From Brachionus manjavacas (Eukaryota > Rotifera > Eurotatoria > Ploima > Brachionidae), in contig JAHQIY010000003.1 in the NCBI GenBank assembly GCA_019054805.1, forward strand, positions 6,324,001 through 6,388,000: a stretch of 64,000 nucleotides of DNA, given 5' to 3'. The notes below the pieces were generated by a model. It worked only from the letters and a program-made list of their open reading frames with translations, was not told where the DNA came from and made no database searches. The position numbers were made by a program, and so were the translations under genes. Positions 1 through 11,404 of the stretch are shown in pieces (the stretch's first letter is position 1; every line of letters begins with the position of its first letter).

Positions 1-183
1 AGTCAAGATTTTTACTTATTTTAAGAATAGAATTAAAAAATATAAAAAAATTAAATTATTATTATCGAAATTTTTTATTCAGGAAAAAATATAATTATTT
101 GTTTAAATTTCTTTTTCAATGTAAATATGATTTTTTAAACAAATCACATAATTGTCATATTATTTTTAAATGAATTTATTTAA

Positions 184-761
184 CACTAGAAGCACCAACG
201 AGTCAAAATGACTCTTTTTCGATTTTTGGCCGCTAAAATCTAAGTCAATTTATGCTATTTGAGCACAATTTTTTTTTCAGCATAAAAATAAGAATAACTT
301 TCTAAATTTACTAAATTCAAATAAAAAAAATATTTCCTTTGTACAAAATCAAGTATATACTACTAGAAGCACCAAAAAGAGTCATTTTGACTCGTTTTTT
401 AATTAAAATTTTGAATTTATCTACAAAATCAATGAATGAGTCATAAAATATTTATTAAAAGTATACAAATCTTTAAAAACTGACTAAAATCCTAATACTT
501 GAACGAAGATAAGCAAATTTAAAAAATGCAAAAATTAAATTTTGCGTATTTTAAATGAAAGACGAAAAATTGGTTCAAAAAGGAATGAATTCAGTAGAAG
601 ATAAAATTTTTGCAAGATACTTTTTTTTAGCCAAATTTTTATTTTTACTAAATTAAAATTAAGTTTTGAAAAGATTTATCCAAATAATAAATTATTATCC
701 ATTATTATCCATTAGATTCTATTAAAATAAGTCATTTTGACTCCTTTTGGTGCTTCTAGTG
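184..761. mobile_element. piggyBac-like MITE, non-autonomous
   Basis: A 578-bp element with terminal inverted repeats of about 30 bp. The left end reads CACTAGAAGCACC followed by GAGTCAAAATGACTC; the right end is its reverse complement, ending GGTGCTTCTAGTG. Both ends abut TTAA (180-183 and 762-765), the target site used by piggyBac elements. A third copy of the terminal motif lies inside at about 363-395. There is no open reading frame, so any movement would need a transposase from elsewhere. It lies 0.5 kb upstream of the RBR gene. The superfamily call rests on the TTAA duplication and is inference. Confidence 0.75.
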
Positions 762-765
762 TTAA

Positions 766-1238
766 TAAAAAACAAAAAAATTTATGCTTAAAAAATTCTA
801 GAAATAAATTAAACAAAATAAAAAATATTAAAAAATATTAAAAAATATATAAAATATATACAAAATCAAGATATAAAAAATTAATGACTTGTAATTTTTT
901 AATTTTTGAAACATACAAAGTTCTGACTTGCACTTGACTTGTGACTTGTGACTTTTATAAAACTCTGCTAACAATTTCAAAAAAATACTTTTTGAAACTT
1001 TTTAATATGTTTAACTGATTAGAAATCTGTTGTGGTTTTTTGTTAGTTTTAAATTTTCGGGTATTTTAAGAAAAGAACATTTTTAAAAAATATAAAGTTT
1101 CTTTAATTTCACAACATGATCTAACATGCTCTCTTTTTGTGAAATATGTTAGAAATTGTGAAATTATTTTTTCTATATAATTTCCAATATAAATTATAAT
1201 TAAGCATTTATTTTTAATCAGCTTATTTTTTCGATCTT
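766..1238. other. AT-rich gap upstream of the RBR gene
   Basis: Very AT-rich DNA with short runs of ATATAAAA at 835-860 and a short tandem CTTGACTTGTGACTTGTGACTT at 931-952. It probably holds the promoter and 5' leader of the gene starting at 1239, but no specific promoter element can be assigned. Confidence 0.4.
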
Positions 1239-2957
1239 ATGGAAGAAGATCTCATTGAGTCTTTGTATTATTCATTCAAATCATCAAATCGATATTTGAA
1301 AAAAATACAACTAAAACAAAAGGAGAGAAAATACAAAGAAATTTGCAATGTTAAGCTTGAAACTAATACAAATGTTTATCTAAATATGAACAAGAACAAA
1401 AATTGGCAAACAAAAAAAAGTCTCCAGTCAAAAATTATTTCTAAGCCAGAAATTGGAAAAGAAAAGAGATCTGTCAATGAGCAAGAAATTACGATTTTCA
1501 AAGATGGAACCGTTGAAGAAGAAGTGATTTTTAAATTTACCAAAGAACAATGTAAAAAAAGAAATGACAACTTGTATTTTAAAGAAGAAGCTTTGAAGTA
1601 TCATGTTAAGAAAAGTAATGACAGGCACATTCGGAAAACTCTTAAAACAAGATCAAAACGTAAAATAATATTAGACGAAGATTTTATAGTCAACAAACCG
1701 AAGCAAAAAAATGAAAATTTTAATTCTAGAAATTACATTTTATTTAATTTGAAAAAATTTATCAAATCTATCAGCACTGATGGCCAATTTATTTTTAATA
1801 CATTCGAAGATCCTGTTTGCTCCATCAAGCAACTTCCTTTTGAAATTCAAAACGAAAATCATCTAAATAATAGTAATATTTCCTTTCACAAAGTTTATTC
1901 AAATTATGAGTGCGAAATTTGTTACTACAATTCAGAATTCAAAATAGTCTTGTCTGACTGTCAGCATGGCTGTTGTTTAGAATGTTGGAAAAACTATACC
2001 AAAGCAAACTTTCCAAATAGAGAATTTAAATGTTGCTTTAAAAATTGTGATACAATTCTAAAATTAGAATTTTTGGAACTTCTTTTACCAAAAGAAAAAT
2101 TTGATCGATACCAGAATATTTATTGTGCTAAAAAAATGCGAAAACAAAACTACATCAAGTGCCCGAAGGATTGTGGAAATTTTTTTGTTAAAAATTGCGG
2201 ATTTAAGTTTCCAAAATGTGTTTGTGGTTATTCTATGTGCATGGCCTGTGAATTAGAGTCACATTTTCCACTGACATGCGACCAATTTTTGTTTTATTTA
2301 AATTATATGAATGAACATGGAAAACATAAATATTTAACAATTAAAGGAAAATTTTGCCCAAAATGTAAATCTTTTATAGAAAAAAATGGTGGATGTCCAC
2401 ACATGCGCTGTTTTTGTGGATATGAATTTTGTTGGAACTGTCTTGAAAGCTATTCGGTGTCGCATAATAAATGCCAAAAAGTGGATGATTTTTCGATGGT
2501 ATTTCACCAGCTTCAGGAAAAATCGTCAAAAGATTTAATAAAAATGTACAATTTCAAAATTTGTGTAAAAAACAATTTAGAAGTTTTCTTAAATTCAAAA
2601 TATGATTTTATTGTCGATTTTTTATCCAGCGAATTTTACAAGAAATTAAAACCCGAAATAATGGCAACACTAAATCTAGGAAATGAAAATTGCCAGATTT
2701 TAGTAAAACAAGTTTTAGATTTTTCTTTCGACATTGTTAACAAAGTTTTAAAAATAATCGACTATATATTTGCAGTTATCATTTACAACCAAGTGCAAAA
2801 AATCAAAATTAAAAAGAAACTAAAAAAATTTCAACAAAAAGTGATTTTATGGCTTAGATTCTTGAGCAAAACTTCAAAAAATAACCATCAAGATATTTTT
2901 CAAAAATTTGTTTTTCTAATTCCGAAAATTGTAGATTTACTTAGTTCTTTAAGTTAA
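1239..2957 (+). CDS. RBR (RING-IBR-RING) E3 ubiquitin ligase, ariadne-like
   Basis: Predicted RBR E3 ligase, 572 residues in one exon. RBR enzymes take ubiquitin from an E2 onto a cysteine in RING2 before passing it to the substrate. RING1 starts at Cys225 (CEIC) and has the usual Cys/His spacing. The IBR domain follows with CPKDCGNFF and CVCGYSMCMAC. RING2 starts at Cys373 (CPKC) and contains IEKNGGCPHMRC, whose Cys386 matches the catalytic cysteine of ariadne/parkin-type ligases, then FCWNC. The first 220 residues are Lys-rich and unlike known domains; the C-terminal 150 residues are probably helical and basic. It could be an ariadne relative or a lineage-specific RBR; no subfamily is claimed. 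The lack of introns contrasts with most neighbours. The ATG at 1239 is the first in frame. Confidence 0.9.
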   Translation: MEEDLIESLYYSFKSSNRYLKKIQLKQKERKYKEICNVKLETNTNVYLNMNKNKNWQTKKSLQSKIISKPEIGKEKRSVNEQEITIFKDGTVEEEVIFKFTKEQCKKRNDNLYFKEEALKYHVKKSNDRHIRKTLKTRSKRKIILDEDFIVNKPKQKNENFNSRNYILFNLKKFIKSISTDGQFIFNTFEDPVCSIKQLPFEIQNENHLNNSNISFHKVYSNYECEICYYNSEFKIVLSDCQHGCCLECWKNYTKANFPNREFKCCFKNCDTILKLEFLELLLPKEKFDRYQNIYCAKKMRKQNYIKCPKDCGNFFVKNCGFKFPKCVCGYSMCMACELESHFPLTCDQFLFYLNYMNEHGKHKYLTIKGKFCPKCKSFIEKNGGCPHMRCFCGYEFCWNCLESYSVSHNKCQKVDDFSMVFHQLQEKSSKDLIKMYNFKICVKNNLEVFLNSKYDFIVDFLSSEFYKKLKPEIMATLNLGNENCQILVKQVLDFSFDIVNKVLKIIDYIFAVIIYNQVQKIKIKKKLKKFQQKVILWLRFLSKTSKNNHQDIFQKFVFLIPKIVDLLSSLS

Positions 2958-3208
2958 AAATAATTTTAGTAATTTAAATATTGAGAAAAAATAAAAAATT
3001 TTGTATTTTTTTTTAAATTTTATTAACTTTTATAATCTCAACATTCAATTGTTTAGTTGGCCTATAATTTTGATTTTGATCTCATATCTTTAACTAAGCA
3101 TGCAAAATCTATTAATAATCTAATCAAAGGCATCGATACACTAATATCTTTTCTTATTTGAAATAGACCTAAAAAAAAAAAAACTACAAGTTTATCTTGA
3201 CAATGATA

Positions 3209-6200
3209 TTAAATTTTACTTTTGATGCTTTCATCTGTCGACAAATCAAAGTTAAAATTTTTAACAGTCGAGTCAAAGTGTTCCATCTTATCAATTAATA
3301 ATTCATCCACAATCTTAAAAAAAAACGGTAAAAAATATCAATTTTATAGAATAAAATAAACTTTTTTCTGATTAAATTCTTGATAGCTGACCAAATCTGA
3401 AATGAATTTAATGATTTCGGCAGCAACTACGGATTCTTCGGTTTCTATCGAAGTTCCAATATTTTCTTTTAGCTTTTCACATATAAAATTAATGTATCTT
3501 TTTTCAAATAGAATGTCAAATTTGTCTTGTTCATGCAATGATTCAAACTCTTTTCATTTAAATGAGATTTTTGACATAATTTTTAAATGATTGATTATTT
3601 ACCATATTGATTAGTAGTTTCGCCAAGAAAATGTGCGTCTAAAAGTTCCTCTTGACACTTATGGAGAATGTACAAGATGATTTCAATTTGCGGTAGCTCT
3701 AGTTCTTTGATCTCTTCATTTTTGAAATATTCTAATAAAAAATGTTTAAATTATTTGAAGAATTTTTCACTCTATTTAAAAAAAAATGTACCTTCGCTTG
3801 TAATCTCAAGCACAAGAACAGTCTTATGCTCCTCATTTCTCAAAGGAGCATAATATGATACTTTACCATTAAAGTATTCAACTGATGATTCACTCGCCGA
3901 GGCACATTCGTAAGCTTTTGATCTTAAAAATTTAAAACAGCTTTGGTTAAAATCTCGGCCAATCTATAAATCAGCTCAAAATATTTCATTTAAGAAATTA
4001 CATTGATTTAACTTTACAAAAAAGGTCTAAATTTACTTCCAAATAAATAAAATTAAAATGAGGTCTGTAAGAAAATTTGTTAACGCATTTGACAATTTAA
4101 ATTAAATTTAAAAAAGAAAAGCTAAAGGACTGTCTGCAAAATATGCAATTTAAGATAAAAATTAATCAAAATTAATAATAATAAAAAAACCTTTTTAAAT
4201 TGTATAAATTTTTTTTTCAAATACTTTAAATACTGGCTGAATCTAATTAAAGAGCTGTCAAACAAAAAATAGGGTTCTAATCAAAACACTTTAGAAACTT
4301 TAGATGTATCTTTAGTCGGATTAATTTCAGAGTATTCATTCTCTTGCTTGAATTCATTTTCAGAAAATAATATTTAAATCTTCCATCAAATTAAAATATG
4401 ATACTCCCTCCAACATCATGAATCCTGAGGCTTTTGAACTTAGTTCAAAACGTAATCAAATAACAAAAACTCGACTAATAGGAAAATTTATGCAGCAATG
4501 ACATTACTCTAAAAATACTACAAAAATCGTCAAAACTGAACTTAGCAAAACCATATTGGAAGAAGTCGCTAGATGAAAATAGTTATTACTCTTTTTTCCT
4601 TTTTTTTTACTTTCACTTTTTTTACAAATTATTTTATTTGTAGGACCTAAATTCTAGAAATTAAAGTTTTTCAGTAAATATATTTTAAGAAAATATTTGA
4701 AAATATATATTTTACATTTATATAATTGAATGTAAAAAAATGCCTTGCCATTTATTACTTTAAACTTACCCGTTGTTTTTTTCTAATATTTCCTCAGTCA
4801 TGTAACCTGTATCATTTAAGACATTCACCAACTTATCATCTCTTCGATTAAACTTAATAATTGGCTTAAGATTTAAGCTAAATTTTTCATTTGTTTGATT
4901 TGGGCAATTTTCTTCAGAACCTGACAAATTCGATTCATTTTCAACAATTTGAACAAAATAAACATTTATTTCAGCAATCTAAATTTAAAAATAAAGAAAA
5001 ATTTATTTGGATTTTATTTCATTCAAAGCTAATAATTATGACTTACTCCACTGCAACGAGATTTTAGCCATTCGATTGAGCTGAAACAGGTTTTGATTAA
5101 GCGATTTTTAAAGATAATATGAGCATATGAAATCGCAAATGAATTAGCGAGTCCCTTTAAAAGTTTTAAGACAAATTTTGAAAAAAAATCCTAAAATTTC
5201 TTACCTGATAAAAAGAGAGCTCGTGATCAGAAAAATTTGAATTTTGATTCGTATTTTGTAATGTATCAATTCCAATTGTACCAAAAACTTTGTTACGAGC
5301 GTATTTTAGAGGGATTAAAACAAATGAACCATCACTCTTAAATAATAGAAAATTATTTTTTATAAAATTTTACTCAAATTTTATTTACTTTGCTAGAAGG
5401 ATTGAAGTGGAAGACATTTTCATTAAGACGAACATTTTCCACATGTTGTGACTTAGTGCTGTCAATTACTTCAAAGCTGATGCATTTATCATCTCTTGTC
5501 AGCGATTTTCCAAGAATATGTTTTGAATCATGAGGGGTAGAGGCAAGAAATTTAAGACCGACCGAACCATTTTCGAGATTTTCTAAAACTCCTATATAAG
5601 CTGATATTGCATTTTTCATTCCATGGTTTTCAGCATCCTTGTTTTTAAAGAATTAAGTGCTCAGAAATATTTGCTATGACAATTATAGTTACTTTTAATA
5701 AAGTGAAAAATAATTGTTTGAACAAAGGCTCAAAACTTCCGCAAGTGATATCTCCGACGTACTTAATTTGGTTAAGCCATTTTTTCCTCACTTCACCCCT
5801 TGTTTTCTCATTGACATCAAGCTAGAGTAACAAAATTGAGAAAAAAGATTAAACGATATTAGAAAAACTGACGCTATTCAAGCAAGAAAGGTAGTTTAAT
5901 AATTGATCTTCAAATTTTGGAAAATCAACTAAGCCAACTAGTACAGAAATTAAGTCAAAAAATTCGCTTCGATTGATATAATCATCTGATTTTCCATTAG
6001 CCGAAATTTCCGAACGAGTTAAATTTATAGCTTTTAAATTTTAATTTAATTCTAATTTTAATTTATTTTTATTTAGAATTTACCATTTGTAATTTGTTCT
6101 TGGAAAAGACCATCTTTGAAATCTTGCAAAGCAAGTTCGATTCTACTTAGGTTCAGTTGTCCACTTCCTTCATTGTCTAATTTTTCGAAACAAGACAAAT

Positions 6201-9200
6201 ACTTTTTATTCTTATAAGTTTCTTGTTTAATTGTTCTATTCTAAAAAATAATTTTTTTATTTAAAAACATAATAAATGTGAAATTTTTGTGTCATTTGGA
6301 AAAAAATCAAACAAGAAAATCTTATTTAGCAAATTAAATGGTTTAATTTTTTGTGTTTGAATTAAAAAATGCATCCAATGTTGAAATAACATTAAAAAAC
6401 TGCGATGTTTCAAATTTAATTTTTCAGTCTCAAACAAAAAAATAATTTAAAGTTAATATTTTCATATTTGAAATTAAACTCTTTAGTGAAATAGAATTAG
6501 TTAAATTTTTATTTTAAAATCTGAAAAAAATATTGAAAATTCTTTTTTAATTTTTAAATAATTCAATTATTTATTTTTTCCCGAGCAAATGCTCATTCAG
6601 ACTAGAAACATTTGAAAAAACAAAAAATATACTTAAATAATGTAAAATTAAATAAATAAAAAGAATAAAAATGAGCATTAAAAAGAAAAACAAAATAGAT
6701 AAATAATTCATTTTGATTAAATTTTATATTCAATCATTAAAAAACTGGATCTAGTGGGTTAGGTGAACCATAGTTTACTTATTATCCGAAATATTTTGTT
6801 CTCAGGTTTTGTGAACAATTGGTTCACTCAATTTTTTTGTTCATGATAGAATTAGAAGAAAGATTTTTAGATTATGCGGACAAATTGAATAAAGCTCAAA
6901 ATTTAATTGAATGCCTTATTCTCGAAACTGATATAAAAATTAGTTAATAGTTGATTAGGTTTTTTTTTTGGAGGAGCTTTAGAAATAGGATTTGCTATGA
7001 TCTGGTTGACTTGGTATTACTCTTTCGATAATCCCAAATACCTAAATGCGCTCTCTTCTTAAATCTTTGCCTTTCAGCATAAATAATAAAATTAAAAATT
7101 AAATTTTTCAACTTTCAAGTGTTTGACTTTGGGGAACATAGATTCATCTATTTCGCAAAATTTTCCTTCTCGGTCCAACTTTAAAGTTTCTATGTAATTA
7201 TCCTTTCTATCTTATTGTTTATCATAACATTAGCTTTTTTAAATTAGGTGAACTAATAGTTTATAAAACCTGAGAACAAGAATCGTTCCGGCAACAGGTG
7301 ATCCATAGTTTACCTCACTGACAAAAACCCTAAAAACTTAGTTTTCATCTTATAAAATTTTGACATAAGTGATAATTTACTTTCGTTTGGTCCTTTTTAA
7401 CAAATACTTAATTGATAAAAAATAGAAAACAGAGCGTAGATAGTTTTTTAAACTAAAAATATAATCTTAAGGGTCATCATTTCAAAAACCCAAGTCAAAA
7501 TTCAAAAAAAAAACACCGAGTTTTTCATGTTCGCAATATTAACTTAAAATTATTTTTTTTTTTTGAAACTGAAAAAAATTTTTTGAAACATCGCACTTTT
7601 TCAATGTTATTGGATACAATTACAAAATTATTGGAATTACAACATTGGATACATTTTGTAATTCAAACACAAAAAATTAAACCAAATCGTTTTCGATTTT
7701 TTTTTAGATTGTGAATATAATAGCTCGAAAAAGGGCTTACGAAAGAATGGAAATTTTGACTTGGTTCGCCGTGTCCACACGAGGAACCATATAGAGGAGC
7801 TACATGGTGGCCTAATTTTAGCGGAAAAAGTGATGCGGAATTTCCGTTTTCCGCTTTTTAGGGACAGCCAAAGTTAAGTTGAGAAATAAAGCAATAAAGA
7901 GAGGCTTAATAAAGCTGGACTTGGTCTTAACCCTGATATTTTTTCTTTTTATAGACAAAATTGTGCTATTTTTTTATTTTTGATTCAACATACCTTATTC
8001 TGTTTTGAATTTTTCTCAAATCTGCTTTCAGCATAATTGTCTTTTAGATAAACAATAAGGTTATTGACATAAATTTCTGAATTAAGAAAATTGTCCGATA
8101 CATAAACGTTGATAAGATTACGAAATTGTTTAGAGTTGACAAATTCGGGGTCGAATTCATTCAATAAATCAATATTCGGTTCCTCTTCGACTTCATCCAA
8201 GAAATCAATTTGAAACGTATTTGTAATTGGAGTATAGTAAAAAATTCCACCCCTCATAAACACTTAAAAAAATTAATTTTAGTTTTATTTGGATTAACTT
8301 TAGAAAAATCTAATACAAAGTTCTTCATCTCTTGAAAGAGTGGATTGAATAATTTCGTTCAAATTTGAACTATTTGGTTTTATTTCATCGATAATTGACA
8401 CATCATTTTGAAAACTTTTTGCCAAGTCTATAGGTTCAGTTTCGACTCCTTCCAAAGGAATTTCAACCTTTTTGGAATTTTCCTCGGTCGGTTTTTCAGC
8501 TTCTTTAGAATCATCATCTGTAGCATTGTCAGTTGCATTATTGTTATCTTCTTGTGGTTTTTCAATTTCTTTGGAAATTTCAGTATCAATTTCTTTTTCG
8601 GTAGTTTCTTCTTTAACGTTTTGATCATTGTTGTCATCCGGTTTTTCTAGGTCAGCTTGATTTTCCTCGATTAATTTTGGTGCCGATTCTTTTTCGGAAA
8701 TTTGGTTCAATGATATTTGGCTCATCAAAAAATCTTTGGATATTTCGGACAATTTCTTTTAAAATAATATAATTATTATTTGCAATTTAAAAATTAATAA
8801 AAAAACAAAATACTCTTTCGGCAGATGGAATCAGTTGTTCAAGTTTATTCTCAAATTTTATAAATGGATCAAGAACAGGCCCTACATTAAAAAACAACAG
8901 TGTTTACAAAACTACAGAACTTTTTATAAAAATTACATTCCAATGGATCTTTGACCGAGAGATTGGCATCTCTTTCCCTGAAATCTTTGAGCAATTTTAT
9001 GATTCTTCTTCGGCTCAAATATCCAGTCTAGAAGCAATGTCATATTTTTTTTTTAATTTTAAAATTTAAATTAGAATTTTAGACTTGAAAAAGATCTTTT
9101 AACAATTTTTTGAATTCCAAGTCGCATTTTCTAATTTTCGATTTAAATAAAAGGTAAAATTACACAAGTTGAATCAAGCATTATTAGGAGATTGTGGAGT

Positions 9201-10689
9201 ATCTTCCTAAAATTGTTCATGTTAGCTAAATTGACGAAGTAGATCGAACATTGCTCAATAAAATCACTAAAATTCTCAAAATAATTGCTTTCCATATCTT
9301 CGGTAATGAACAAAAGGGTCTAAATAAAAAATATTGATTACATTTTCAATCATTTAAAGTCTTAATATTATTTCAATTTAACTAAAAATTAAATGAGTAT
9401 TAACCTAATTTTAAATAATTAAAAAATCAAAAATTTTTTTTGTTGACTTTTAATTTTAAATATTTTTCTGAGCCTGTGTTTAAATTTTTTTAAAGTGAAA
9501 ATTTTTTTTTTGAGGAGATTTTAAATCATCATTAACACTAGAATGTCCGGCAAAAAAACATAAAAAATTCTTATTCTAATTTAAAATAAATTAATTCAAA
9601 ATATGAATGTTTCTTTTAATTATTCTAAAATACTAAGTATTATACTGTTCCACTCTATTGTGAAGATGTTGAAATTTTAAATTATAAAACTGGGTTTTAA
9701 AAACTCACAGGGCTTTCTAGTTTTAATACTAATATTTAAAATTTTTAATTTATTTACTTCGATGAATTCACTCTTCATTAGTCTCTTTTTCAAGTTAAGA
9801 TCATCACGGTTGTAGCAAAATGGAGGAAAATTTGGTTTTATCTCTAGATTCTTTTGCTCATCAGTCGGAAGATTGGAAGTAAATTTTTTGTAAAATTTTA
9901 AACATTCAATTAACTATTTGACACAAATTTAATTTTATTATTAAAATTTAAATTAAAAATCTTACAATAGAAAATTCAAGCCTGCCATTTGTGGGAACAT
10001 TGAATTTATCAAAAAGAGCTTCAATTTGTGACTTTCGTTTAGAAATTTCAAATTTTTGCAGTTTTTCTATTTTTTCTCTCTCAGCTCGTCTATTTCTAAC
10101 ATTTTGTTTCACAGTTGCTAATCTTTAGAAAAAAATTGATACATTTTAAAAAGTTTTTTCAATTATTAATTACTTGTTTCCTTGAAGTACGTAAAGTTGA
10201 TCTCTTAGTTTTTGATAGACTTCACGAGTAGTTCGAACATATGGGGATGTTTCATGATGATTAACTGATTTTGGATTATTTCTCATCAAAAATTGAGCCA
10301 AACGATTAATAGGATTAAAATTAGGATCTGTCTCACTTTTTCCTATTAATTTTTTGTTCTGAGCATCTTTTAGAATTTTTTCACATCCCAAAACTAAAAT
10401 CGGAAGAAAATTTTCCAATAAATAAGTTTTGATTTCTGATGAACTATCTAATTTGGTAAGCCATTCCAATGCTAATAATTCAATCGAAATTTTTCGATTT
10501 AAATCTTCAGCCTCTTTCTTAGACAGGCTAATGGTAGTTCTGGCATCAAAATGCTTTTGGTACAAATTATATGTCTCTATTTCGTTAATAATACTAATAA
10601 TTAATTAAATTAAATATTATATAAAATAAAAAAAATATAAATGAGTGTTACCTTGATTCAGTTAATGAATTAGATAAAACTTCCGTCAT
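3209..10689 (-). CDS. EFCAB5: EFCAB5-like protein with EF-hand-like and GAF-like segments (20 exons)
   Basis: Exons worked out by hand: 10689-10652, 10593-10174, 10122-9966, 9913-9758, 9319-9164, 9027-8937, 8881-8814, 8755-8317, 8262-7994, 6240-6084, 6030-5873, 5821-5693, 5637-5389, 5336-5205, 5154-5047, 4978-4770, 3963-3792, 3731-3603, 3549-3362, 3313-3209. All junctions are GT-AG and in phase except exon 17, which is one base short (see findings). The product would be about 1176 residues. Exon 2 carries NPINRLAQFLMRNNPKS; exons 3, 6 and 10 have EF-hand-like helices; exon 8 is acidic and low-complexity; exons 13-15 resemble a GAF domain (GTIGIDTL, HELSFYQGLANSFA). This order matches my memory of EFCAB5, a large animal protein linked to sperm and cilia. 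The name is moderately secure; the coding exons are well supported. Intron 9 hosts an inverted-repeat element. Confidence 0.7.
6320..7690. repeat. Inverted-repeat element in EFCAB5-like intron 9
   Basis: Two ~160-bp arms face each other: 6340-6480 (+) and 7690-7520 (-). Both share TTTAATTTTTTGTGTTTGAATT, then a ...CATCCAATGTTG... segment, GCGATGTTTCAAA and a TTTCAGT...CAAAAAAATAATTT stretch. A second inverted pair lies inside (AGGTGAACCATAGTTTAC near 6760; GTGATCCATAGTTTACC near 7300). A solitary arm occurs at 55020-55210. No transposase is visible, so this is probably a non-autonomous DNA element or the remains of one. The exact ends are not clear. Confidence 0.6.
7740..7900. other. GC-richer segment with a nested hairpin
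   Basis: This stretch is less AT-rich than its surroundings. It contains AGCGGAAAA (7819 onward), a central CGGAATTTCCG palindrome and TTTTCCGCT, so the RNA or single-stranded DNA could fold. It adjoins the right arm of the inverted-repeat element and may be part of it. No coding potential was recognised. Confidence 0.35.
9536..9722. mobile_element. Possible small piggyBac-like MITE
   Basis: A 187-bp segment bounded by TTAA on both sides (9532-9535 and 9723-9726). The left end reads CACTAGAATGTCCGG; the right end, reversed, reads AAACTAGAAAGCCCTG. The ends share ACTAGAA with the MITE at 184-761. It lies in an intron of the EFCAB5-like gene. The TIR match is short, so the call is tentative. 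Confidence 0.35.
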
Positions 10690-11190
10690 TTTGTTTTATC
10701 TGAAAAAGCTAGAAATAAGCAATTATCTGTTAATAATAAAGTTTTTTTTATTTTAATAACTTTTTTTCTCAAAGTCAAATAATAATACGTTTCTAAGCAA
10801 CTCCTCGTCGCTTAAAAGTTTATAAAATCATTCATTGTGAATTAATTAAGGAACATTTTATTTTGATTTAAAAATAAAAAGCGAAATAAATTAAAATGGT
10901 GTATTTTTTCGTTTTAAAATAAAATTTTTTACACAATTTTGAAAAAGAATGAAAAAAGTGCGATTTTTCGAATCTATTTTGAATAAATAATAAATTGGAG
11001 TTGGTTTTTTAATATTATTAAATTGAAATCAAATGAAATAAATAAAACATAAGATATCTAGTTTTTATTTAAAAAAAAAAATCTTTAAAATTATTTTATA
11101 CAACTAAAAAAAAGTTAAAAAAAAAATACTAAAATTTAATTTAACAGTAAATTTTAAAGAAAAGATAAAAATATAATTATCAATAAATTA
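10690..11190. other. Upstream region of the EFCAB5-like gene
   Basis: AT-rich DNA with homopolymer runs between the EFCAB5-like start codon and the left copy of the 214-bp direct repeat. It probably contains that gene's promoter; I see no open frame and no recognisable element. Confidence 0.3.
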
Positions 11191-11404
11191 CTTTTTTTAA
11201 TAAAACCATATGTTAATTTCTAATTGCAGATTTAATTTTTTGACTATTAATTTACAATTTCTTTTGATCATTTCAATTTAATTTTATATTAAGATTAATT
11301 AAATTAAAAAATTCCAATGAGATCAAGAAACCTTAATAAGAGATATCTCAACATATTGATAATTCATTTGATCATAAATATTTTCTGTTTTTTTTTTAAA
11401 TAAT
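11191..11404. repeat. Left copy of 214-bp direct repeat flanking a non-LTR element
   Basis: Starts CTTTTTTTAATAAAACC and ends TTTAAATAAT. It is identical by eye to 12894-13106 except for one T in the first homopolymer. The two copies border the non-LTR insertion exactly, which is what a target-site duplication would look like. Confidence 0.9.

Noticed and set aside
7740..7860. tRNA-like or snRNA gene
   Set aside because: The fold has nested palindromes but no tRNA arm pattern, no A and B boxes and no 3' T run in place.
8408..8650. 80-codon hydrophobic plus-strand frame
   Set aside because: It is antisense to the acidic, low-complexity exon 8 of the EFCAB5-like gene; the Phe/Ile-rich content simply mirrors its Lys/Glu codons.
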